Origin: JANYJJ01 sp031386065
Lineage (GTDB): Bacteria; Pseudomonadota; Gammaproteobacteria; Burkholderiales; Burkholderiaceae_C
Length of the DNA stretch: 6,451 nucleotides
Assembly (NCBI GenBank): GCA_031386065.1
Contig: JANNBZ010000198.1
Location: 1 to 6,451, forward strand
Reading direction: 5' to 3'
Below, piece by piece: positions 1 through 6,451 of this stretch. The position numbers and the translations under genes were made by a program. The notes beneath the pieces were generated by a model. The model saw only the letters and a list, made by a program, of their open reading frames with translations. It ran no database searches and had not been told where the DNA came from. Position 1 is the first letter of the stretch; every line of letters starts with the position of its first letter.

Positions 1-1388
<1,388 letters not shown>

Positions 1389-1403
1389 TCAGTTTTGGAA
1401 CAT
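1389..1403 (-). other. Possible four-codon reinitiation ORF between vapC1 and parC
   Basis: The vapC1 stop overlaps an ATG as TGATG (1405-1401). That ATG opens a mini-ORF of four codons (MFQN) ending in TGA at 1391-1389, and this stop abuts the parC ATG as TGAATG. The mini-ORF is in the parC frame. No Shine-Dalgarno sequence is visible in the gap, so ribosomes finishing vapC1 could restart here and again at parC. The geometry is directly seen; the coupling role is inferred and it could be chance. Confidence 0.35.
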
Positions 1404-1810
1404 CAAGCGAAAGGATTGCGAATCGTCAAGCGGCCTTCAAGCCGCTGGCCCGCCGAAAAGTCTTCCGAGGCCAGCGTCGTGCAACCGGCCTCGAGCGCGG
1501 CGGCAGCAATCATCGCGTCGTAAACGCTCAACTGGTAACGCACGGCCAGCGCCAGACCGTGCTCATGCGTTTGCAGGGTCAGTGGATGGACTTCGGCAAA
1601 CCGGCGGATGTCGAGCAGCGCCTGATTCACTTGCGGCCAGGCCAGGGCCAGCTTGTGCCGGGCAACGCTGGCAAATTCATTCAGCACTTGCACGCTGATC
1701 ACGATGCGCGCGGCCAGCAGGGTTTCGGCTCGGTCGGCCTTGGCCGTGTCTTCGGACAGCAGGTACAGCAGGACGTTGGTGTCGACGAACGGGCGCTGTG
1801 GCTGGCTCAC
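1403..1810 (-). CDS. vapC: VapC-type PIN-domain ribonuclease toxin (module 1)
   Basis: A 135-residue protein covering a single PIN domain, the usual length for VapC toxins. These are Mg2+-dependent RNases that cut tRNA or rRNA and stop translation when the antitoxin is lost. Acidic active-site candidates are in place: D10 in FVDTN, E45 in LNEF, D98 in VYDAMIAAAAL and D117 in SEDF. The start is GTG at 1810, overlapping the antitoxin stop as GTGA, with only a weak GAG (1819-1821) upstream. Synthesis is therefore probably coupled to the antitoxin. The sequence differs clearly from the second PIN toxin in this window (YDAMIAAAALEAG versus LDKLIAAHAVSLG), so it is not a recent duplicate. The gene ends 14 nt before parC. 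The active site looks intact; the RNA target cannot be told from sequence. Confidence 0.93.
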   Translation of the reverse strand: MSQPQRPFVDTNVLLYLLSEDTAKADRAETLLAARIVISVQVLNEFASVARHKLALAWPQVNQALLDIRRFAEVHPLTLQTHEHGLALAVRYQLSVYDAMIAAAALEAGCTTLASEDFSAGQRLEGRLTIRNPFA

Positions 1811-2046
1811 CGTCCGCGCTCGTTGGCTTCCATGCGGTCGAACTTGAAATCAGCCGGGATGAGGCCACGGTATTTGCGCAACCGGGCCAGGGCTTCCCGA
1901 TTGCCGACGTCAGACCGATAGATTGCCAAGTTTCGAGCATTGGCGACTTCAACCTCGACCTGGTCGCCCGCCTTCAACCCCAGCACTTCGACCACCGCAG
2001 CGGGCAGGCGGATGGCCAGGCTGTTGCCCCATTTGGAGACTTGCAT
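1807..2046 (-). CDS. vapB: VapB/MazE-like AbrB-fold antitoxin (module 1)
   Basis: A 79-residue SpoVT/AbrB swapped-hairpin protein that should bind its own operator as a dimer and mask the PIN toxin encoded next to it. The N-terminal DNA-binding part shows VSKWGNSLAIRLP (3-15) followed by LGLKAGDQVEVEV (22-34). The C-terminal part (about 52-76, LRKYRGLIPADFKFDRMEAN) is the expected toxin-wrapping segment. An ATG at 2046 is chosen over an upstream in-frame start at 2076, because GGAG (2052-2055) sits 5 nt before it and the AbrB core begins at once. The upstream extension would also run back towards the promoter. It overlaps vapC1 by 4 nt and has its own promoter/operator just upstream. Confidence 0.92.
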   Translation of the reverse strand: MQVSKWGNSLAIRLPAAVVEVLGLKAGDQVEVEVANARNLAIYRSDVGNREALARLRKYRGLIPADFKFDRMEANERGR

Positions 2047-2066
2047 TGCGAACTCCGTTCGGCTTT

Positions 2067-2112
2067 GGATACACAATTGAAAATTGTATATCCTGCGCCG
2101 GCAGACGGTGAA
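2067..2112 (-). promoter_or_regulatory. Promoter and palindromic operator of vapBC module 1
   Basis: On the minus strand there is a possible -35 TTCACC (2112-2107), an 18-nt spacer and a -10 TACAAT (2088-2083). The -10 lies inside a 27-bp imperfect palindrome (2067-2093): arms GGATACACAATT and AATTGTATATCC around a 3-bp centre, matching at 11 of 12 pairs. AbrB-type antitoxins autorepress by binding such palindromes, so this is the likely operator. It is a sharply AT-rich island in GC-rich sequence. The palindrome is directly seen; promoter activity is inferred. Confidence 0.68.
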
Positions 2113-2121
2113 GCGCAGGCA

Positions 2122-3768
2122 TCAGTTTGGAAAGCGCTCGCGCAACTTCAGCTTCCAGAATTTTCCGGTCGAGGTACGCGGAATCGCATCGATCACTTCA
2201 TAGCGTTCGGGCAGTTGCCACTTGGCAAAGCCCTTCGCCAGCAGGTGCGCCGACAGGTCGGCGGCAAGGCTGGCGAGCGGCGCAGTGTGCGCGGGTTTGA
2301 ACACCACGCACGCCAGCGGTCTCTCGCTCCATTTGTCGTCGGGAATCGCGATCACGGCAGCCTCGGCAATCGCGGGGTGCGCCATCAACGCATTTTCAAG
2401 GTCGACCGAGCTGATCCATTCGCCGCCCGATTTGATGAGGTCCTTGGTGCGGTCGGTGATGCGCACAAAGCCCAGCGCGTCCATCGTAGCCACGTCGCCG
2501 GTGCGCAGCCAGCCGTCGGCGGTGAACTTGTCTTCGGTCACAGGCACCTCGTGGTAGCTGCCGGTGATGAAGGGGCCACGCACCTGAATTTCGCCCATGG
2601 TGGTGCCGTCCCAGGGCGCGTCGACGCCACCCTCCACACCCGCGTCAGTTCGAATCCGCACATCGACCAGCGGCACCGGCACGCCGGCCATCGCGGCGCG
2701 CTTGAAGCGTTCCTCGTCGCCAGCGTCTTTCAGTTCATTGCGCAGATACGACACGGTGGCCAGCGGCGAGGTTTCGGTCATGCCCCAGCCCTGGGCCAGC
2801 CAGACGCCATGTTTGGCAAAGGCGCGGATCAGCGCTTCAGGCACGGCCGCCCCGCCGACCAGGGAACGCAGGCCGGTCGGCAACTTCCATCGGCCGGGTT
2901 GGTTGACCAGCGCGGCGTCGTAAGCCTGGATCAAACCCATCCAGATCGTGGGCACGCCGAGTGCGAGCGTGGGCGGCTCGGCCTGCATCAAATCGAGCAG
3001 GTCGTCGGGATGCAGGTGCGGGCCGGGGAAGACCAGCTTCACACCCAGCATCACCGCCCCGTAAGGCACGCCCCAGCTGTTGGCATGGAACATCGGCGTG
3101 ACGGGCATCACTACGTCGGTGCCCTTAAGGTTCCAGCAGTCGGCCAGGCAGCCCACCATCGTGTGCAGCACGGTGGAACGGTGCGAATAGACAACGCCCT
3201 TGCTGCGGCCGGTGGTGCCCGACGTGTAGCACATCGACACCGGGTCCCGCTCGTCGTGCGGCGCGTATTCGAAGCCGTCGGGATCGGCTGCCGCGAGCAG
3301 TGCGTCGTAGTCGGCGAAGCCGTCTGGCACCGGCGTGCCGCTGAACGAAAACACGATGACTTTTTCAAACGCATGAAGGTGCGCGAACTGCTCGTACAGC
3401 GGCAGCAGCACGTCGTCGACGATCAAAAAGCGGTCCTGTGCATCGCCTGCAATCCAGCCCAGTTCGTCGACGCCCAGGCGCAGGTTCAGCGTGTGCATCA
3501 CGCCACCGGCTGCAGGAATGCCGAAGTAGCACTCCAGGTGCGCATGGTGGTTCCAGCACAGCGTGGCCACGCGGTCGCCCTTGTTCAGCCCGAGCCGCTG
3601 CAACGCCGACGCCAGCGCGCGCGTGCGGCGGTGGTACTGCGCATAGCTGTGCCGCTTCAGCGACTTGTCGGGCAGCCGCGAGACGATCTCGTTGCCGCCG
3701 AAAATCTGCCCGGCCCGGTCGAGCAGGTGGTTCAGCGACAGGGGCACATCCATCATTGTGGCTTGCAT
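2122..3768 (-). CDS. AMP-forming acyl-CoA synthetase (fatty-acid--CoA ligase family)
   Basis: A complete 548-residue ANL-superfamily enzyme that activates a carboxylic acid with ATP through an acyl-AMP to the acyl-CoA. Motifs occur in order: P-loop YTSGTTGRSKG (181-191), A5 QGWGMTE (326-332), A7 RTGD (422-425), hinge region DRTKDLIKSGGEW (439-451) and catalytic PRTSTGK (530-536) with K536. The overall wording (WNHHAHLECYFGIPAAGGVMHTLNLRL, SSVDLENALMAHPAI) fits the medium/long-chain ligases often annotated FadD- or DmdB-like; the true substrate is not deducible. No signal peptide or membrane segment is seen. The start is ATG at 3768, with GGAG (3779-3782) 10 nt upstream inside the end of the GNAT gene. 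M5 and M6 have no ribosome site. It is the last gene of the vapB2-vapC2-GNAT cluster, 5 nt after GNAT. Confidence 0.94.
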   Translation of the reverse strand: MQATMMDVPLSLNHLLDRAGQIFGGNEIVSRLPDKSLKRHSYAQYHRRTRALASALQRLGLNKGDRVATLCWNHHAHLECYFGIPAAGGVMHTLNLRLGVDELGWIAGDAQDRFLIVDDVLLPLYEQFAHLHAFEKVIVFSFSGTPVPDGFADYDALLAAADPDGFEYAPHDERDPVSMCYTSGTTGRSKGVVYSHRSTVLHTMVGCLADCWNLKGTDVVMPVTPMFHANSWGVPYGAVMLGVKLVFPGPHLHPDDLLDLMQAEPPTLALGVPTIWMGLIQAYDAALVNQPGRWKLPTGLRSLVGGAAVPEALIRAFAKHGVWLAQGWGMTETSPLATVSYLRNELKDAGDEERFKRAAMAGVPVPLVDVRIRTDAGVEGGVDAPWDGTTMGEIQVRGPFITGSYHEVPVTEDKFTADGWLRTGDVATMDALGFVRITDRTKDLIKSGGEWISSVDLENALMAHPAIAEAAVIAIPDDKWSERPLACVVFKPAHTAPLASLAADLSAHLLAKGFAKWQLPERYEVIDAIPRTSTGKFWKLKLRERFPN

Positions 3769-3773
3769 GGCGA

Positions 3774-4316
3774 TCAGTCTCCGGCGTGGGGCGAGTGGGG
3801 TTTCGATTCAGCCTGGCTTCGCGACGCATGCTCGCTTTCGAGCACCGACATCACGACCAGCGAGTCGTAGCCGTCGACGGTGCGCACGCTTTCGCGCAGG
3901 CGCCCTTCTTCGACGAAGCCTTCGCTGCGGTACAGCGCCTGGGCCCGCGTGTTGAGCAGCTTCACATCGAGCCAGAAGCGGTGCGCGCGCAGGTCGCGAA
4001 ACGCCATCTGCGTCAGCAGGCCGATGCAACTGCGGCCCACGCCCTGGCCTTGCAGCGCAGGCTGCAGCACGATGCGCTTCAGTTCAATCGAGCGGTGCTG
4101 GTTGCGGCAGCCCTGCAGGATCACGAAACCCGCCGACGGGTAGCCGGCCCCGGCCTCGACGATGAAGTGGCGGAAGTCGGGGAAGCGGATCGCGCCTTCG
4201 TGCTGGGTGCGTTCCCAGGGGGTGATGAAGGGCAGGTTGGCAGCGTCCTGTTCGACCGTGATGACGAAGTCGAGGTCGGACAGCATCGTGGGGCGCAAGC
4301 GCACCGCCGGTGTCAC
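3774..4316 (-). CDS. GNAT-family N-acetyltransferase
   Basis: A 180-residue GCN5-related acetyltransferase that transfers acetyl from acetyl-CoA to an amine, with the target unknown. The acetyl-CoA pyrophosphate loop is IVLQPALQGQGVGRS (82-96, QGQGVG at 89-94). It is followed by N122, then ALYRSEGF (127-134), the usual motif B region. The beginning (VRLRPTMLSDLDFV) is typical. The last 20 or so residues (SEHASRSQAESKPHSPHAGD) form a polar tail beyond the domain. The start is GTG at 4316, overlapping the vapC2 stop as GTGA, with GAGG (4324-4327) 7 nt upstream; the next ATG (4286) would cut into the first strand. Its position 5 nt before an acyl-CoA synthetase suggests a protein-lysine acetyltransferase acting on that enzyme. 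A RimI-like or small-molecule acetyltransferase remains equally possible. Confidence 0.9.
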   Translation of the reverse strand: MTPAVRLRPTMLSDLDFVITVEQDAANLPFITPWERTQHEGAIRFPDFRHFIVEAGAGYPSAGFVILQGCRNQHRSIELKRIVLQPALQGQGVGRSCIGLLTQMAFRDLRAHRFWLDVKLLNTRAQALYRSEGFVEEGRLRESVRTVDGYDSLVVMSVLESEHASRSQAESKPHSPHAGD

Positions 4317-4723
4317 GGGGCCACCTCGGAAGTCCAGTTTTCCATGGCCAAGCCCGGGTAGCCTTTGAAGTCGGCCTCGTTGTTGGTGACCAGGGTCAGC
4401 CCCAGGCTCACCGCATGGGCAGCGATCAGCTTGTCCAATGCATCGCGCCGGCGGTCCTTCGCCGCAGCAGCCAGCTCACCGTACGACTGAGCGGCATCGA
4501 CATCGAAGGGCAGCACCGGGATGAAGCCTTGCAGCGCGCTCAGCGCGCGATGCGCCGCCGGCTTTTGCTCAGGGTCGCGCTCGACGCCGTGCCGCAATTC
4601 GGCAAAGGTGACGACCGACATCACCACGTCGCCATGCTTCAACGTCTTGAATCGATCCAGCACCTGCTTCGGCTGGCGCTGGATCAGGTGGATGCAGATG
4701 TTGGTGTCGAGCATGTAGCGCAC
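4313..4723 (-). CDS. vapC: VapC-type PIN-domain ribonuclease toxin (module 2)
   Basis: A 136-residue single PIN domain with acidic residues D6 (MLDTN), E42 (FAEL), D97 (LDKLIAAHA) and D118 (EADF). The pattern MLDTNICIHLI, then LDKLIAAHAVSLGLTLVTNN, then GLAMENW matches the enterobacterial VapC/MvpT branch. Studied members of that branch cut initiator tRNA in the anticodon loop, so this is a plausible but unproven target. The start is GTG at 4723, supported by AAGGAG (4733-4738) 9 nt upstream, inside the end of vapB2. An in-frame ATG at 4714 lacks this spacing. It lies 3 nt after vapB2 and overlaps the GNAT start by 4 nt, so the toxin is translationally linked on both sides. All active-site residues are present, so the gene appears functional. 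Confidence 0.93.
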   Translation of the reverse strand: MRYMLDTNICIHLIQRQPKQVLDRFKTLKHGDVVMSVVTFAELRHGVERDPEQKPAAHRALSALQGFIPVLPFDVDAAQSYGELAAAAKDRRRDALDKLIAAHAVSLGLTLVTNNEADFKGYPGLAMENWTSEVAP

Positions 4724-4726
4724 GCT

Positions 4727-4975
4727 TCAACGCTCCTTCTTGACCCACGCACGCGGCTTTTGCAGATTGGCATCTCGCCCGTCGGCCATGAAGCCAGCGG
4801 GGAAGGCGGCAAAGGCTTTCATCGCTCCGGCCAGGCTGCGCTGTGTCACGGGTCGAATCACCAAGGTGTCGCCCTTGCGCTCGATCTCGACATCCTGCGC
4901 TGCATCGGCGAACGCCAGTTCCTTGGGAATGCGCACCGCCATCGAGTTACCGCTCTTGAAGATTCGCGACATCAT
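4727..4975 (-). CDS. vapB: VapB-type AbrB-fold antitoxin (module 2)
   Basis: An 82-residue antitoxin for the PIN toxin that follows. The N-terminal AbrB/SpoVT half reads SRIFKSGNSMAVRIPKEL (3-20) and continues with DVEIERKGDTLVIRPV (28-43). The C-terminal half carries spaced aromatics (F55, F58, F62, W77) in a charged, probably flexible tail, as in VapB segments that wrap the PIN active site. The start is the first of two tandem ATGs (4975 and 4972), with AAAGGA (4983-4988) 7 nt before it. A longer in-frame start at 5014 would put the operator inside the coding region and is not favoured. It shares only the AbrB core with the other antitoxin here. It opens the four-gene cluster down to the acyl-CoA synthetase. 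Confidence 0.91.
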   Translation of the reverse strand: MMSRIFKSGNSMAVRIPKELAFADAAQDVEIERKGDTLVIRPVTQRSLAGAMKAFAAFPAGFMADGRDANLQKPRAWVKKER

Positions 4976-4990
4976 GGCAGCGTCCTTTCG

Positions 4991-5034
4991 ACAATGTATA
5001 TACAGTATACACAAGAGACTCCGCAGGCCGACAA
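4991..5034 (-). promoter_or_regulatory. Promoter/operator of the vapB2-vapC2-GNAT-ligase cluster
   Basis: The gap after parE holds an AT-rich island with a perfect 10-bp palindrome TGTATATACA (4995-5004), followed at once by GTATAC (5005-5010). A second symmetry is TGTATA-5 nt-TATACA (4995-5011). This is the expected type of VapB operator. On the minus strand a -10 TATACT (5009-5004) lies in it. The best -35 candidate, TTGTCG (5034-5029), is 19 nt away, which is long, so the promoter call is weaker than the operator call. Confidence 0.58.
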
Positions 5035-5056
5035 GGCCGCGCCGGCACCCGACACG

Positions 5057-6451
5057 TCAGACGTCGATCTCGACCTCATCGCCACGCAGTTCCATCAGGT
5101 CGCGACGCGCCTGTGCTTCGCCTTTTCCCATCAGCTTGGTCAGCGAGGCCGTGGTCTCGCTGAAGCCGAGTGCGCTGAACTGCACCTGCAGCAGCCGCCG
5201 GGTGTCGGGGTTCAACGTGGTGTCCCACAACTGCTCGGCGTTCATCTCGCCCAGGCCCTTGAAGCGGCTGATCGACCAGCTGTTGTCGCGCGCGCCTTCC
5301 TTGCGCAGCTTGTCGAGCGTCGCCGTCAGCTCGCCGTCGTCGAGCGCGTAGATCTTGGCCGCCGGCTTCTTGCCGCGCGCCGGGGCGTCGACGCGGAACA
5401 GCGGCGGCTTGGCGATGTGGATGTGGCCAGCTGAAACCAGCTTCGGAAAGTGGCGGAAGAACAGCGTCAGCAGCAGCACCTGGATGTGCGAGCCGTCGAC
5501 GTCGGCATCGCTCAGGATGCAGACCTTGCCGTAGCGCAGGCCGCTCAGGTCGGGCGAATCGTTGGCGCCGTGCGGGTCGACACCGATGGCCACCGAGATG
5601 TCGTGGATCTCGTTGTTGGCGAACAGCCGGTCGCGTTCGACCTCCCACGCATTCAGCACCTTGCCGCGCAGCGGAAGAATAGCCTGCGTCTCCTTGTTGC
5701 GGCCCATCTTGGCGCTGCCGCCGGCCGAGTCGCCTTCCACCAGAAACAGCTCGTTCAGCGTCAGGTCGCGGCTCTCGCAATCGGTCAGCTTGCCGGGCAG
5801 CACGGCCACACCCGAGCCCTTGCGCTTCTCGACCTTCTGGCTCGCGCGTTGCCGCGTCTGCGCCTGCTTGATCACAAGCTCTGCAAGTTTGCGGCCCAGG
5901 TCCACATGCTGGTTCAGCCACAGCTCCAGCCCCGGCTTCACGTAGGCGGACACCAGTCGCAGCGCATCGCGGCTGTTCAGCCGCTCCTTGATCTGGCCCT
6001 GGAACTGCGGGTCCAGCACCTTGGCCGACAACACGAAACTGGCGCGCGAGAATACGTCGTCGGGCATCAGCTTCACGCCTTTGGGCAGCAGGCTGTGCAT
6101 GTCGATGAAGCCCTTGACCGCCGTGAACAAGCCGTCTTTCAAGCCCGCCTCATGGGTGCCACCGTTGACGGTGGGGATCAGGTTCACATAGCTCTCGCGC
6201 ATCGGCGAGCCGTCTTCGGTGAAGGCCACGCACCAGGCCGCGCCCTCGCCTTCGGCGAAGTTTTCGGTCTCGCCACTGTCGGCGTAGCGCTCGCCTTCGT
6301 AGAGCGGAATCACCGGGTCGGCGGTCAGCGTTTGCATCAGGTAGTCGCGCAGGCCGCCCTTGTAGGTCCAGGTCTGCACGTCGCCGGTTTTCTCGGTCGT
6401 CAAGGTGACGATGCAGCCGGGCATCAGCACCGCCTTGCTGCGCAGCAGGTG
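5057..6451 (-). CDS. parE: DNA topoisomerase IV subunit B (ParE), N-terminus cut off by window edge
   Basis: This is the ATPase/TOPRIM subunit that works with ParC to pass one duplex through another using ATP. The frame is open from base 6451 to the TGA at 5057-5059, giving 464 codons. It begins at HLLRSKAVLMPG, which lies inside the N-terminal half of known ParE, so the GHKL ATP-binding domain (perhaps 180-190 residues) is off the edge. The GTG near 6430 is not a start, because the frame continues upstream with conserved residues. The TOPRIM motifs are intact: EGDSAGGSAKMGR (E at 5737-5735), PLRGKVLNAWEVERD and DADVDGSHI (first D at 5509-5507), which bind catalytic Mg2+. The C-terminus FKGLGEMNAEQLWDTTLNPDTRRL is typical. 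The phrases LRGKVLNAWEVE and HDISVAIGVDPHG favour ParE over GyrB. No clear terminator follows, so read-through into vapB2 is possible. Confidence 0.96.
   Translation of the reverse strand, partial: HLLRSKAVLMPGCIVTLTTEKTGDVQTWTYKGGLRDYLMQTLTADPVIPLYEGERYADSGETENFAEGEGAAWCVAFTEDGSPMRESYVNLIPTVNGGTHEAGLKDGLFTAVKGFIDMHSLLPKGVKLMPDDVFSRASFVLSAKVLDPQFQGQIKERLNSRDALRLVSAYVKPGLELWLNQHVDLGRKLAELVIKQAQTRQRASQKVEKRKGSGVAVLPGKLTDCESRDLTLNELFLVEGDSAGGSAKMGRNKETQAILPLRGKVLNAWEVERDRLFANNEIHDISVAIGVDPHGANDSPDLSGLRYGKVCILSDADVDGSHIQVLLLTLFFRHFPKLVSAGHIHIAKPPLFRVDAPARGKKPAAKIYALDDGELTATLDKLRKEGARDNSWSISRFKGLGEMNAEQLWDTTLNPDTRRLLQVQFSALGFSETTASLTKLMGKGEAQARRDLMELRGDEVEIDV

Noticed and set aside
1798..3870. A 690-codon plus-strand open frame opposite the ligase, vapB1 and its promoter
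   Set aside because: It is antisense to well-supported genes, rich in His/Arg/Gln/Ala as expected for reverse-frame GC-rich sequence, shows no family motif, and crosses the vapBC1 promoter.
3774..4316. GNAT considered as a TacT/AtaT-type toxin
   Set aside because: No ribbon-helix-helix antitoxin gene is next to it. It follows a PIN toxin whose own antitoxin is present, and its position before the ligase fits a metabolic or protein acetyltransferase better.
5015..5056. Possible terminator between parE and vapB2 (GGCC-ttgtc-GGCC)
   Set aside because: The stem is only 4 bp and no run of T follows on the minus strand, so it does not qualify as a rho-independent terminator.
4310..5434. A 374-codon plus-strand open frame opposite vapBC2 and the parE end
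   Set aside because: It is an antisense shadow spanning two minus-strand genes and an operator, with low-complexity composition and no recognisable domain.

Overview
The window looks like a chromosomal segment of a GC-rich betaproteobacterium, most likely order Burkholderiales and possibly Comamonadaceae or a close relative. This rests on the ParC motif wording (HPHGDQSVYD, SRDGDGAAAMRYTEAR), the ParE wording, the acyl-CoA ligase type and the strong GC codon bias. It is judged from memory of family sequences, not from a search. All eight genes lie on the minus strand, so transcription runs from the right edge to the left edge.

Layout in the direction of transcription: (1) parE, topoisomerase IV subunit B, lacking its N-terminus at the right edge (6451 to 5057); (2) an 81-bp AT-rich gap holding a promoter/operator; (3) a tight cluster vapB2, vapC2, GNAT acetyltransferase, AMP-forming acyl-CoA synthetase (4975 to 2122), with junctions of 3 nt, a 4-nt overlap and 5 nt; (4) a 75-bp gap holding a second promoter with a 27-bp imperfect palindrome; (5) a second, sequence-distinct toxin-antitoxin pair vapB1-vapC1 (2046 to 1403), overlapping by 4 nt; (6) parC, topoisomerase IV subunit A (1388 to the left edge), starting 14 nt after the vapC1 stop and lacking its C-terminus.

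Two complete PIN-domain RNase/AbrB-type antitoxin modules thus bracket a metabolic pair (GNAT plus acyl-CoA synthetase), and the whole block sits between the two subunits of one essential topoisomerase. parC has no visible Shine-Dalgarno sequence or promoter in its 14-nt leader, so its expression may depend on transcripts that pass through a toxin-antitoxin operon. The GNAT gene lies directly before a ligase whose catalytic lysine is in a PX4GK motif, the kind of site that GNAT enzymes acetylate to switch off acyl-CoA synthetases elsewhere. ParC also carries a run of 12 prolines in its N-terminal extension and a Gln at the usual quinolone-resistance serine position.

No RNA gene, CRISPR array, insertion sequence or convincing rho-independent terminator was seen. 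No stretch above 300 bases lacks a gene.
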